Below are positions 43,407 to 51,793 of a DNA stretch of 64,000 nucleotides, piece by piece. Source of the stretch: Sporosarcina sp. ACRSL (GTDB lineage Bacteria; Bacillota; Bacilli; Bacillales_A; Planococcaceae); assembly GCF_022346605.1 (NCBI RefSeq), contig NZ_JAKRNT010000001.1, positions 124,001 to 188,000 of the forward strand, written 5' to 3'. Numbering within the stretch: position 1 is the first letter of the stretch; every line of letters begins with the position of its first letter. The position numbers and the translations under genes were made by a program. Under the pieces are notes generated by a model. The model did not search any database, was not told the origin of the DNA, and saw only the letters and a program-made list of their open reading frames with translations.

Positions 43407-44834
43407 TTGAGTGATTTCGATATGATAAAAAACATGTCTTTCCTCTTGGATGACAGTTTTCGACCAAGTTTGATTCTGCATTTAAATGGAGATATCTATT
43501 ATGAAAATGAGCCATTTAAAATACACTTCAATATAAAAAACAAAAGGAATATTGAAGAGATCATCGATTCGACTTCCATGCTTAAATGGACAGGGTTTTC
43601 TGAACGTGCGTCGAAATCGGAACATATCCTCATGGAGAAAATATCAATTACATTATGTTTCGATGAAAATTATCCGGGTGAAGTGCAATTGTTTTATTTT
43701 CCGGAAATTACAAAGATTATTGCCAAGTTTGACGTTCAGCAGCCTTGCAAGATACCTTCCGTGAAAACATATTTCAATGCATTCAGACATTCGACCAATT
43801 TCATGCTTTTAGTCGATCAGAATGCAAAAATCCGAGATGTCAACGATAAGCATAAAGTTTTCATCAATCGATCGAGGCAAGATCTGATCGGTCAATGTTT
43901 TAGCAAAGTAATGTCCATAATTGATCCTGACTATGACGCAGCCGTTCAAGATTGTCTCGAACAAGTGAGAAATCAAGGCTTTGCAGAAACAATTATAACG
44001 TACCAAAGATCATCAGAGGATACAAGATACTATCATATTACAAATACCTATGATAAAGAAACTAATATGTTTATTATCCAAATGGATGATACAACCGAAA
44101 AAGAGAATCTCCAAGTGCAATTGGCCCATTCCGGATCATTATCAGCGGTTGGACAAATTGCGGCCAGCATTGCCCATGAAATAAGGAACCCGATTACAAC
44201 TTTAAAGGGATTTACACAGTTGCTGAAAGTGGCCGCTACTGAGGATTCGGTCCGATATATTTCAGTGATCGAGGACGAAATCGAAAGGATGGAGTCTATT
44301 CTAGGAGAGATGCTAGTCCTTTCAAAACCATCCGAAAAAAAGAAGTCCCTATTTTCCTTAGAAGTATTGGTCGGGGATATGGTATCGATATTGTCTCCGA
44401 AGGCACTTATGGATGGAATTGAAGTTATCCAGCAAACCAAAGTGAACACGACCCCTTTATTATTCGGAGATTCCGATAAGATGAAGCAAGTGCTTCTGAA
44501 TTTATTTAAAAACGCTTTGGAATCGATGCAAGTCGGGGGGAAACTGTCCATTCTCCTTTCGGAAAACGATGACAAATTAGTTCTTTCCATCACTGATACA
44601 GGAAAAGGGATGACACGTCATCAAGTGAGCCAAGTATTCATGCCTTTCTTCAGTTCGAAGCCAGGGGGAACAGGTTTAGGTTTGCCTTTCGTCCTTAAGA
44701 CTGTTGAAGATCATGGAGGAACGATTGCCGTGGAAAGCCAAATTGGTATCGGGACGAAATTCACATTAACTTTCCCTAGAGCTAAAGAAGAGGCGAACAA
44801 TGTGTTAAAAGGCAAGCAGTCCATCGTTTCTTGA
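43407..44834 (+). CDS. PAS-domain sensor histidine kinase, sporulation-type (KinE-like)
   Basis: A 475-residue cytosolic kinase without membrane segments. A PAS domain spans about 125-235 (FMLLVDQNAKIRDVNDKHK), followed by the HisKA helix with phospho-acceptor His257 in SIAHEIRNPITTLKGF, and the ATPase domain (NLFKNALESM, DTGKGMT, PFFSSKPGGTGLGL). The histidine region has the form of kinases that feed the Spo0F phosphorelay. No response-regulator gene is adjacent, which fits that class. The position after ktrD resembles kinE of B. subtilis. TTG start set by AGGAGG eight bases upstream. Confidence 0.88.
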   Translation: MSDFDMIKNMSFLLDDSFRPSLILHLNGDIYYENEPFKIHFNIKNKRNIEEIIDSTSMLKWTGFSERASKSEHILMEKISITLCFDENYPGEVQLFYFPEITKIIAKFDVQQPCKIPSVKTYFNAFRHSTNFMLLVDQNAKIRDVNDKHKVFINRSRQDLIGQCFSKVMSIIDPDYDAAVQDCLEQVRNQGFAETIITYQRSSEDTRYYHITNTYDKETNMFIIQMDDTTEKENLQVQLAHSGSLSAVGQIAASIAHEIRNPITTLKGFTQLLKVAATEDSVRYISVIEDEIERMESILGEMLVLSKPSEKKKSLFSLEVLVGDMVSILSPKALMDGIEVIQQTKVNTTPLLFGDSDKMKQVLLNLFKNALESMQVGGKLSILLSENDDKLVLSITDTGKGMTRHQVSQVFMPFFSSKPGGTGLGLPFVLKTVEDHGGTIAVESQIGIGTKFTLTFPRAKEEANNVLKGKQSIVS

Positions 44835-44841
44835 ATTGATT

Positions 44842-44875
44842 CATTTTGACACAGTCGTCAAAATGTCGATATAAT
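44842..44875 (+). promoter_or_regulatory. marR promoter with overlapping palindromic operator
   Basis: TTGACA (44846-44851), 18-bp spacer, TATAAT (44870-44875). The inverted repeat CATTTTGAC (44842-44850) / GTCAAAATG (44857-44865) covers the -35 box and part of the spacer. Confidence 0.75.
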
Positions 44876-44918
44876 AGTTTCGAGTCACTGACAGGAAAAT
44901 AAAAGGTGGAACCGTACA

Positions 44919-45359
44919 ATGGTAAATGAAACAGAACGTGCATTAAAATTATTTATCGTCCTTTCAAGGGCGAGCAAGGTCGTCTTGGAAGAGGCGAATA
45001 AGACAATCGAATCCTTCAAGCTGAATCCTACCGAGTTCGCAGTATTGGAACTTTTGTATCATAAAGGAAGGCAGCCCATCCAAAAAATCGGACAAAAAAT
45101 ATTGCTTAGCAGTGGTTCTATGACATATGTTGTCGATAAACTCGAAAAAAAGGGGCTTCTTGAACGTGTATTTTGTAAAGAGGATAAACGGGTGACGTTT
45201 ATGTCCATCACTGAGGCAGGCAAAGAATTGATTGAAGAAATTTTTCCGACCCATGAAGAAAAGATAAAAGAATTGATGTCTGCTCTTTCGGATTCAGAAC
45301 AGGAAACTGCAATCGAACTCGTAAGAAAACTAGGATTATCTATAAAGGATTTATCATAA
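44919..45359 (+). CDS. MarR family transcriptional regulator
   Basis: A 146-residue winged-helix repressor: LNPTEFAVLELLYHKGRQP, IGQKILLSSGSMTYVVDKLEKKGLL (recognition helix) and the wing RVFCKEDKRVTFMSITEAGKELI. Dimerisation helices lie at both ends. The palindrome over its own promoter suggests autorepression. It is followed by a terminator, so targets other than itself would be elsewhere. Related to the MhqR/OhrR-type group; no redox Cys near the N-terminus is seen, so the ligand is unknown. Confidence 0.92.
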   Translation: MVNETERALKLFIVLSRASKVVLEEANKTIESFKLNPTEFAVLELLYHKGRQPIQKIGQKILLSSGSMTYVVDKLEKKGLLERVFCKEDKRVTFMSITEAGKELIEEIFPTHEEKIKELMSALSDSEQETAIELVRKLGLSIKDLS

Positions 45360-45371
45360 CCATTCATAAAG

Positions 45372-45402
45372 AAAACGCCGAACAGCATTTGTTCGGCGTT
45401 TT
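45372..45402 (+). terminator. Rho-independent terminator
   Basis: AAAACGCCGAAC / GTTCGGCGTTTT between the convergent marR and lipoprotein genes. Confidence 0.85.
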
Positions 45403-45414
45403 ACGTGTTTATTG

Positions 45415-46056
45415 TTAGTTAATTGTTTGTCCCATATTCAAGAAATCGGTTTTATAATCTTCCTCAAGGTTGTCGAAAAGGGTATATCTAACAACCATCT
45501 CGTCTTTCTCAAAAACAATTCCAGTGACTGGTCCTGTATCCGTGTCAACCTTGAACGCTTTAACGTTCATGATTCCTTGATCTTCAGCATTCGTAAATAC
45601 ATCTGTCACTTCTACAGGCTCACCGCCATTGCTTGACGCTTTTAACACTTCTTGCATATTATCCACTAAGTAATCATACGTGCCTTCTTCGGCCGTTTGC
45701 GTTTCAATTCGCATGAATGCGTTCGGGTTTTCATCTGCATACAAACTATCCCGGCCTGGCTCTTCACTCGTTAACGTATAGCCTGGCAAAACTTCGATAG
45801 AGAATTGCTGTGCGTCACTTTCAGTTACTACCGCTTCAGCCATTGCATCTTCAGATTCCGTGACTTCACTTGCTGTTCCAGAATCAGATTCGGTATCTGT
45901 AGATGTCCCATCCGTTGAACTGCCATTCGTTTCATCGACGACTTGTTCTTCGTTTTCCGGGACTCCTTCATTTTGCTCCTTATTATCGGTACCACAAGCT
46001 GTAAGGAGAATCGCAGCTGCAAATCCTGTGCATACTAGTTTCCAATTGAGTTTCAT
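45415..46056 (-). CDS. Lipoprotein of unknown function
   Basis: A 213-residue exported protein. The signal ends in the lipobox LLTACG (Cys near residue 21). Next comes a low-complexity Ser/Thr/Asp/Glu linker (about 22-75, NGSSTDGTSTDTESDSGT), then a compact C-terminal domain of about 135 residues (QFSIEVLPGYTLTSEEPGRD) that looks alpha/beta. I know no characterised homologue. The linker suggests that the domain stands off the membrane in the wall. Confidence 0.8.
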   Translation of the reverse strand: MKLNWKLVCTGFAAAILLTACGTDNKEQNEGVPENEEQVVDETNGSSTDGTSTDTESDSGTASEVTESEDAMAEAVVTESDAQQFSIEVLPGYTLTSEEPGRDSLYADENPNAFMRIETQTAEEGTYDYLVDNMQEVLKASSNGGEPVEVTDVFTNAEDQGIMNVKAFKVDTDTGPVTGIVFEKDEMVVRYTLFDNLEEDYKTDFLNMGQTIN

Positions 46057-46132
46057 TGAAAATACCTCCTCGGTGTCTTTTCATTGACTGTATGAGTTTC
46101 ACATAATTGGACGAATGAAGATGGAAAATGTT

Positions 46133-46321
46133 TCACTCATCGCTGCCGTGTATGATGGTATACCGCTTATGGTTAACAACAGTCTTTTCTTCCAGCTCCA
46201 GTTCATCGAAGTTTTCCATATATGTCAAATCGACGATTACAGAGTTCTCATTCACTTTCTCTACGATTCCTTGCAACCCATCTTTAAACTCTATAATATT
46301 CCCAACCTCAGCAATTTTCAT
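46133..46321 (-). CDS. ykvS: YkvS family (DUF2187) small protein
   Basis: A 62-residue beta-rich protein, IAEVGNIIEFKDGLQGIVEK followed by VNENSVIVDLTYMENF and a KTVVNHKRYTII close, matching the YkvS/YlzA (DUF2187) family of Firmicutes. Function unknown. AAGGAGCTGTTTG lies upstream. It is divergent from the spo0E-like gene. Confidence 0.88.
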   Translation of the reverse strand: MKIAEVGNIIEFKDGLQGIVEKVNENSVIVDLTYMENFDELELEEKTVVNHKRYTIIHGSDE

Positions 46322-46506
46322 AATTCAAACAGCTCCTTAAACAGATTATCTTTTATATTCTGCCTTAAAATGTGTAAGACGTAAAGTGTTTCACTCTGAA
46401 AAAGTGTTTTCATTTATCGGAAAATGTAGCAAATTGAATTTCTTTTTCTATATACAATGATGTATAATAGTGATTTAGGTATATGTACACTCGGGAGGTA
46501 TTGCGC

Positions 46507-46677
46507 ATGAAACGGAAATTGGAAGATGAAATCGAGTCGGCGCGCAAGGAATTAATCACAATCGCTAAACAAAAAGGCTTATCTTCAATGGAAACATTAC
46601 AAATAAGCAAAGCCCTCGATTGTTTGATCAATGAATACAATTCTCTCGAGGGAATACCTGGGCATTTTGAAAGATAA
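46507..46677 (+). CDS. Spo0E family aspartyl-phosphate phosphatase
   Basis: A 56-residue two-helix protein: RKELITIAKQKGLSSMETLQ and SKALDCLINEYN carry the family pattern with the S-x-x-L-D signature, expected to dephosphorylate Spo0A~P. The ATG at 46507 follows GGGAGGTATTGCGC; an ATG eight codons upstream has no ribosome site. It lies 22 bp before moxR and may head that operon. In this window, a phosphorelay kinase-like gene is 3 kb upstream. Confidence 0.9.
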   Translation: MKRKLEDEIESARKELITIAKQKGLSSMETLQISKALDCLINEYNSLEGIPGHFER

Positions 46678-46699
46678 ATAGAAAGGGTGGGGGATTGTT

Positions 46700-47635
46700 T
46701 TGGTAACGATTACAGATTTTCGAAACGAATTGAACAGGACCGTCATAGGAAGAGAGAAAGAATTCGATCTCATGTTAATCGCCATATTGCAAAAAGGTCA
46801 TGTATTGCTGGAGAGTGTGCCAGGATCCGGTAAAACGATGATGGCGAAAAGTTTTGCGAACGCTTTCAAAGGGGATTTCAAACGTGTGCAATTTACGCCA
46901 GATGTGTTGCCATCCGACGTGACAGGCATCCGTTATTTTAACCCGCAGTCACAAGAGTTCGTTCTTAAAGCCGGACCAGTCAAAACAAATATATTATTAG
47001 CTGATGAAATAAACCGTGCAACACCGAGAACTCAATCGAGTTTGCTCGAGTCTATGGAAGAAAGACAAGTGACAATCGATGGAGAAACACTTCCGCTGCC
47101 GACGCCTTTCATGGTCATTGCAACACAAAACCCAATCGAATCACAGCAAGGAACTTTCCCATTGCCTGCAGCACAGCTGGACCGTTTTTTGTTCAAACTG
47201 AACATTGAATATCCTTCGTTTGAGGAAGAACATGACATTTTACGTCAATACGGCAAAAATCCTGGACAAATACTAACGGAGCGAATCGTTGATGCGGAAA
47301 CAGTTCAGAAATGGGCAACTGAAGCAAGCGAAGTGACGGTTCATGAAGATATTGAGAAATATATTTTGAAAATAGTCCGAGCGACTCGGGAGCATCCTTA
47401 TTTGGAGCTTGGTCTAAGTTCCCGTGCTGCACTTGCAATTCTTCAGGCGGCAAGGACGAAAGCTTATATTGAAGGCAGAGATTATGTCACGCCTGATGAT
47501 GTTAAGAACATTCTTCCACCAGCCGCATTGCACCGGATGGAACTTTCAACGGAAGGGGTATTGACAAAAACAATCGAAGAAGTGCTAGAAGAGATCGTGA
47601 ATTCCATCACTGCACCACTTGAGGCGACGGTCTAA
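46700..47635 (+). CDS. MoxR family AAA+ ATPase (YeaC-like)
   Basis: A 311-residue ATPase. Walker A SVPGSGKTMMAKSF, Walker B ILLADEINRATPRTQSSLLE, sensor 1 VIATQNPIE and the C-terminal lid with LSSRAALAIL. MoxR proteins act as chaperones that insert cofactors or assemble complexes with vWA partners. TTG start preceded by GGGTGGGGGA. It is followed with a one-base overlap by a DUF58 gene, as in B. subtilis yeaC-yeaD-yebA. Confidence 0.92.
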   Translation: MVTITDFRNELNRTVIGREKEFDLMLIAILQKGHVLLESVPGSGKTMMAKSFANAFKGDFKRVQFTPDVLPSDVTGIRYFNPQSQEFVLKAGPVKTNILLADEINRATPRTQSSLLESMEERQVTIDGETLPLPTPFMVIATQNPIESQQGTFPLPAAQLDRFLFKLNIEYPSFEEEHDILRQYGKNPGQILTERIVDAETVQKWATEASEVTVHEDIEKYILKIVRATREHPYLELGLSSRAALAILQAARTKAYIEGRDYVTPDDVKNILPPAALHRMELSTEGVLTKTIEEVLEEIVNSITAPLEATV

Positions 47636-48843
47636 TGAAGTGGAAACGTTATGAACATGGGTTTCGATCGATTCACCAAGGGATGGCGATCACAATAATC
47701 TTCTTCGTTTTCGCTTTCATCTATTTGCAAGTGTGGTTAGCAGCATGTTTTGCGGCGGTGTTCGCGATGCTTGCCTTTCAGAACATCTATTTTTCGAAGA
47801 TTGGAGAAGGCTTAACCGTTAAATTCCGCGCAAAGCAGAAACGGATCTTAATCGGCGAAGAGGAAGAACTTGTGATGGAGTTCGAAAATGGAGCTGTTCC
47901 AATTTGGAATGGGACTTTGACCATATCTTTGGAAGATGCAGTGGCACCTAGTTCAGATAATAAAAAGCATTATAGTGGAATTTATGATTTGACTGTCCCA
48001 TTTGCGATAGGCGGGAATAAAAAGGTGGAAATCCGTATCCCTCTCGAAGGAAAAAAACGTGGAATGTCGAGAGTCACAAGGGTCATGTTGGAAATCCCTC
48101 ATCTGTTTGGAGACGGGTTTGTCAATATGGAGCTCAATGAACCGATTTACTATCAAAGCTTAGTATACCCAAAGGTGAATTCTCTCGGCAGGGAATTAAC
48201 ATCATCTCCATTCAAGCCTGGGGAAACCGAACAAAAGCAGTCGCTGTTCATGGATGCGTTCCAGCCGATTGGCACACGTGACTACGTACCGACGGATCGC
48301 TTTGATCAGATTCACTGGACGGCGAGTGCTCGGATGCAGAAATTGCAAACAAAAGAATTTCTACCGGTTAGCTCGCAAAATGTCGTGCTTATGTTGAACA
48401 CGATTGAAAAGGAAAGAAGGTCCTTGGACTTTGAAACAAAAATCGAGCGGCTCGTTTCCTATGCGGATTTTTGTATGAAACACGGAATCCCTTATTCTGT
48501 CGCCATCAATATTCGAAGCTTTGGGTCGACACCTTATTTGCTGCTACCAAGTGGTACGGGCAAAGTTCAATTTCAGAAACTGATGCTCATGCTCGTTAAA
48601 ATTTCGGACAAGCATGCGAAATTGCCTTTCGAGGAAATGCTACTCCATATGGAAAGTTCGGGACAGATTCCGCAGACGGTAGTGTTGATTACACATGAAA
48701 CTAACCGAATGAAAGCTCTCGCAAAACAATGGGAAAAGCGTTATGAAGTCATACTAGACAATTCCCACGAAAGGAATGAAAGGATTTGGGACAGTCAACA
48801 TACGAAAAAGACCGAAACCGATTCAACCTATCTGAACGTCTAA
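47635..48843 (+). CDS. DUF58 domain protein (YeaD-like)
   Basis: A 402-residue protein with two adjacent N-terminal membrane segments (about 18-52) and a large cytosolic or external domain. The DUF58 core is DYVPTDRFDQIHWTASARMQKLQTKEF near residues 215-245, followed by a vWA-like Rossmann half (VVLMLNTIEKERRSLDFETK). Its ATG overlaps the moxR stop (TAATG), and it overlaps the next gene by 58 bp. It is the usual partner of MoxR. Confidence 0.9.
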   Translation: MKWKRYEHGFRSIHQGMAITIIFFVFAFIYLQVWLAACFAAVFAMLAFQNIYFSKIGEGLTVKFRAKQKRILIGEEEELVMEFENGAVPIWNGTLTISLEDAVAPSSDNKKHYSGIYDLTVPFAIGGNKKVEIRIPLEGKKRGMSRVTRVMLEIPHLFGDGFVNMELNEPIYYQSLVYPKVNSLGRELTSSPFKPGETEQKQSLFMDAFQPIGTRDYVPTDRFDQIHWTASARMQKLQTKEFLPVSSQNVVLMLNTIEKERRSLDFETKIERLVSYADFCMKHGIPYSVAINIRSFGSTPYLLLPSGTGKVQFQKLMLMLVKISDKHAKLPFEEMLLHMESSGQIPQTVVLITHETNRMKALAKQWEKRYEVILDNSHERNERIWDSQHTKKTETDSTYLNV

Positions 48844-50030
48844 TTGTTGAAATGTTTCTCCTATCCTATGTATTCATTTTCTTTTTAGGGGAAACTGGGT
48901 CTTTAATGCCATACGTTTGGATACTCATTTCAATTAGTACAGGAGTGCTCGCCTTTTTCCTGTTTTACAATCGGGATTACTCTCTCGGTTATGGTGCAGG
49001 ATTGGCATTGGTAGTTACGGCTCCATTGTTATTATTCAATGCGCCACTCTTGAATGTACTCATTTTTTTCGTTTATGTACTATGGAGAATTCAGGCAAAT
49101 TTCAATGGTTCCAGAATTCAAGGATGGCCTTTTTTAACTGTTAACACACTTGTATTCGTCATCCTGTTTTTCCTAGCACGATTAATGTTTGCCTTTAAAC
49201 ATCCTGAGGTGCTGATGAAGCAGCAACTCATTTTGTTCCTGATAACAACATTCCTCTACTTTTTTGTGCGAATGGTATCAATTACGGTTAACAGCCGGGT
49301 ATTGAACAATTTTAAAGTGGAAGAAGCGGGCAAGATTTTTGGTTACATCATAGGATTAGGAGCGTTTGTCTTTGGAGTCGTCTTTTTTACCTTGGATCCA
49401 GTGAGAAGATTCGTTATTAGTGTACTGGGCTTTGTCTTCGGTGGTGCCCTTTCTCTAATTGGACCAACGCTGGATTCAATATTCAAGAACATTAAGTCAG
49501 GAGCCGAATTAAGAGAAGAAAACATGGAGGAACCTGAAAGTGGGTTCGTTGATTTTGAACTGCAAGATGAATTAACTATATACGGTAATACTTCCTCCAT
49601 TTTCGAATACACCACTTTGGCGTTAGTGTTAGCAACCATCCTAATCATTACAATCATACTTATAAGGAGAAGAGGGAAAGAACGCGTAGTGGAGAAAATG
49701 GATAGCTATTCATTTTCGTTTAGAGGAAGAAGGCAAAAACCTGAGGACGAGCAACGTCAATTGTTGTATGATTATTCATCGGCACGCGATGAAGTAAGAA
49801 AGACTTTTGAAGAATTTGAGAAAGAAGCGCAAAATTATAATTTTAGCCGCATGCATGGGGAAACGGTACAAGAATGGTTCTCACGAATGGGTTGGAAGCA
49901 GAATGAATTGATTTTATCAATTTATAATGACGTTCGTTATGGTTCACGTACACCTTCCGAAAAGGAACATTCTTCGTTCATTGAAGAAATCGAGCAAATT
50001 AAAAAAACTTTTTTTAAAAAAGAGGTTTAA
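48786..50030 (+). CDS. Membrane protein with C-terminal DUF4129-like region (YebA-like, no transglutaminase core)
   Basis: A 414-residue protein: seven or eight hydrophobic segments between about 18 and 225, a linker, one more helix near 275-297, then a soluble tail (RKTFEEFEKEAQNYNFSR; GETVQEWFSRMGW; YNDVRYG) of the DUF4129 type found at the end of YebA. The transglutaminase core that separates these parts in B. subtilis YebA is not present. TTG 48786 fits AAAGGA upstream but the start lies 58 bp inside the DUF58 gene, so coupling is likely. Confidence 0.75.
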   Translation: MGQSTYEKDRNRFNLSERLIVEMFLLSYVFIFFLGETGSLMPYVWILISISTGVLAFFLFYNRDYSLGYGAGLALVVTAPLLLFNAPLLNVLIFFVYVLWRIQANFNGSRIQGWPFLTVNTLVFVILFFLARLMFAFKHPEVLMKQQLILFLITTFLYFFVRMVSITVNSRVLNNFKVEEAGKIFGYIIGLGAFVFGVVFFTLDPVRRFVISVLGFVFGGALSLIGPTLDSIFKNIKSGAELREENMEEPESGFVDFELQDELTIYGNTSSIFEYTTLALVLATILIITIILIRRRGKERVVEKMDSYSFSFRGRRQKPEDEQRQLLYDYSSARDEVRKTFEEFEKEAQNYNFSRMHGETVQEWFSRMGWKQNELILSIYNDVRYGSRTPSEKEHSSFIEEIEQIKKTFFKKEV

Positions 50031-50090
50031 GATGTTTTGAAACGGGGGACATTATAATTGAACACAGCAACATTCTCATTTCCCCCTTTT

Positions 50091-50130
50091 GAGGGCAGAC
50101 CCTATTACAGGATCTGTCCTCCTTTTTTTG
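50091..50130 (+). terminator. Rho-independent terminator
   Basis: GAGGgCAGAccC / GGAtCTGtCCTC hairpin and seven T after the moxR operon. Confidence 0.75.
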
Positions 50131-50178
50131 TTCAAAACATTTATAATGAATAGTGAGAGTGAAATTGGAGGGGTTATA

Positions 50179-51051
50179 ATGGGGAATAAGAAAATTGCAT
50201 TTATTGGTACAGGTGTAATGGGCAGTAGCATCGTCAAGCATTTATTGAAGGCAAACTACGATGTGACTGTATTTACACGTACGAAGGAAAAAGCGGCTGC
50301 ACTCATTGAACACGGTGCAAAGTGGGCAGAAACCGCAGGGGCTGCTACTCTTGACGCGGATATCGTGTTGACGATGGTCGGCTATCCGTCTGACGTTGAA
50401 GAGGTTTATTATTCGGAGAATGGGATAATTGAGAATGCCCGTGAAGGAATGAATTTCATCGACATGACGACATCCAGTCCAGCATTGGCGAAGCGAATCG
50501 CTAAAGATGCAGAGAAGAAAGGCATTTTTTCAATTGATGCTCCTGTTTCAGGCGGTGATATCGGTGCGAAAAACGGAACGCTTTCCATTATGTGCGGAGG
50601 GGATGAAGAGACATTCCAGCAACTACTTCCGCTATTCCAAGTGTTTGGAAAGCAAATCGTCTATCAAGGGGAAGCAGGTGCAGGCCAACATACGAAAATG
50701 TGCAATCAAATTGCCATTGCGACGAACATGATTGGTGTTTGCGAAGCTCTTGCATATGGAAAGGAAGCCGGTCTTGACGCGGAAACGGTACTTCAATCAA
50801 TCTCGACTGGGGCAGCGGGATCCTGGTCGCTATCGAACTTGGCACCACGGATGATCAACGGGGATTTCGAACCTGGTTTTTATGTTAAGCATTTCCTCAA
50901 GGATATGAATATCGCGTTAGCTGAAGCGGAGCAAATGAAGCTACCATTACCAGGTTTACAATTGGCGAAGGAAATGTATCAGGAACTGGTCGAAGAAGGA
51001 TACGGAGAAAAAGGGACGCAAGTGTTATACAAGCAGTATAGCGCTCGATAA
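50179..51051 (+). CDS. ykwC: 3-hydroxyisobutyrate-dehydrogenase-type oxidoreductase (YkwC)
   Basis: A 290-residue NAD(P)-dependent beta-hydroxyacid dehydrogenase: Rossmann GTGVMGSSIVKHLL, FTRTKEKA after strand 2, substrate loop DAPVSGGDIGAKNGTLSIM and the catalytic Lys in GQHTKMCNQIA. The C-terminal helical domain closes with FYVKHFLKDMNIALAEAE. It closely resembles B. subtilis YkwC, whose substrate is undefined. The ATG at 50179 follows TTGGAGGGG; about 30 in-frame codons upstream are part of the preceding terminator. Confidence 0.92.
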   Translation: MGNKKIAFIGTGVMGSSIVKHLLKANYDVTVFTRTKEKAAALIEHGAKWAETAGAATLDADIVLTMVGYPSDVEEVYYSENGIIENAREGMNFIDMTTSSPALAKRIAKDAEKKGIFSIDAPVSGGDIGAKNGTLSIMCGGDEETFQQLLPLFQVFGKQIVYQGEAGAGQHTKMCNQIAIATNMIGVCEALAYGKEAGLDAETVLQSISTGAAGSWSLSNLAPRMINGDFEPGFYVKHFLKDMNIALAEAEQMKLPLPGLQLAKEMYQELVEEGYGEKGTQVLYKQYSAR

Positions 51052-51060
51052 TGGATTTCG

Positions 51061-51110
51061 GGCTGTCCAGATTATCTGTAGCTACTGAGAATCTGGACAG
51101 CCTCTTATTT
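51061..51110 (+). terminator. Rho-independent terminator
   Basis: Perfect 13-bp stem GGCTGTCCAGATT with complement at 51090-51102 and TCTTATTTT after it; it overlaps the 3' end of the convergent ykyB. Confidence 0.85.
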
Positions 51111-51569
51111 TCCTCCATCTAGATAAGATGATCGAAATGATTGTGTGTTGGATACTTTCGTCCGTTTTGGTACGAACTTCTTTTTTCGCTCCGTTGTAGG
51201 CGCTTTGCGTTCCCCTACAAAATCAGTCAATAATTCTTTTGCTGTTTTTAAATTCATTCTCTCTTGTGGGTTACGGAATGTTTGGTCTTGCGCGCCTAAA
51301 TGAGGAAGGGACGTAAAGTCGCCTTTTTCCGGTAAGGTATGAAAGAGGAAATCGCTGCATTGCACTAGCACAGTGGAGCTTTGCTTGCTAAGCTGGGGGT
51401 TTTCGACAAAATGCAGGCCAATTTTTTTTGCGTCGCCTAATTGTAGCAGCCGCTGGATTGCTTTGTTTTTTAATGAATATAGTTCACGATTATTCGTTGC
51501 CGTCTTTGCATGCCGATTCACCGTGTATATTGCTACGGCAAGTTGACGTACGGTTTCTTCTCTTTTCAA
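51105..51569 (-). CDS. ykyB: YkyB family protein
   Basis: A 154-residue soluble basic protein. LAVAIYTVNRHAKTATNNRELY, KKIGLHFVENPQLSKQSSTV and LPHLGAQDQTFRNPQERMNL match B. subtilis YkyB, of unknown function. The tail (about 125-154) is strongly basic. TTG at 51569 is preferred because AGGGGGAATCCA precedes it; the ATG seven codons upstream lacks a ribosome site. It lies beside ykwC, as in B. subtilis neighbourhoods. Confidence 0.85.
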   Translation of the reverse strand: MKREETVRQLAVAIYTVNRHAKTATNNRELYSLKNKAIQRLLQLGDAKKIGLHFVENPQLSKQSSTVLVQCSDFLFHTLPEKGDFTSLPHLGAQDQTFRNPQERMNLKTAKELLTDFVGERKAPTTERKKKFVPKRTKVSNTQSFRSSYLDGGK

Positions 51570-51793
51570 TGGATTCCCCCTCGTTTTCATTAGAATGTAT
51601 TGCCCTTCTAAATTATTTTACTCATTTTCAAAACTTTTTCAAAGAGATTAACTCAACATTGCCGAAATATCTGCAAACGTCTATTTTTTTGTCGAAATTA
51701 AAGGTATACTTGTAAAATAAAGTAGAAAAATCTGTTTCGGCGTCTATAACAAAACGATTGTACATAGAAGCAGCGACATTCATGGAGGCATTC

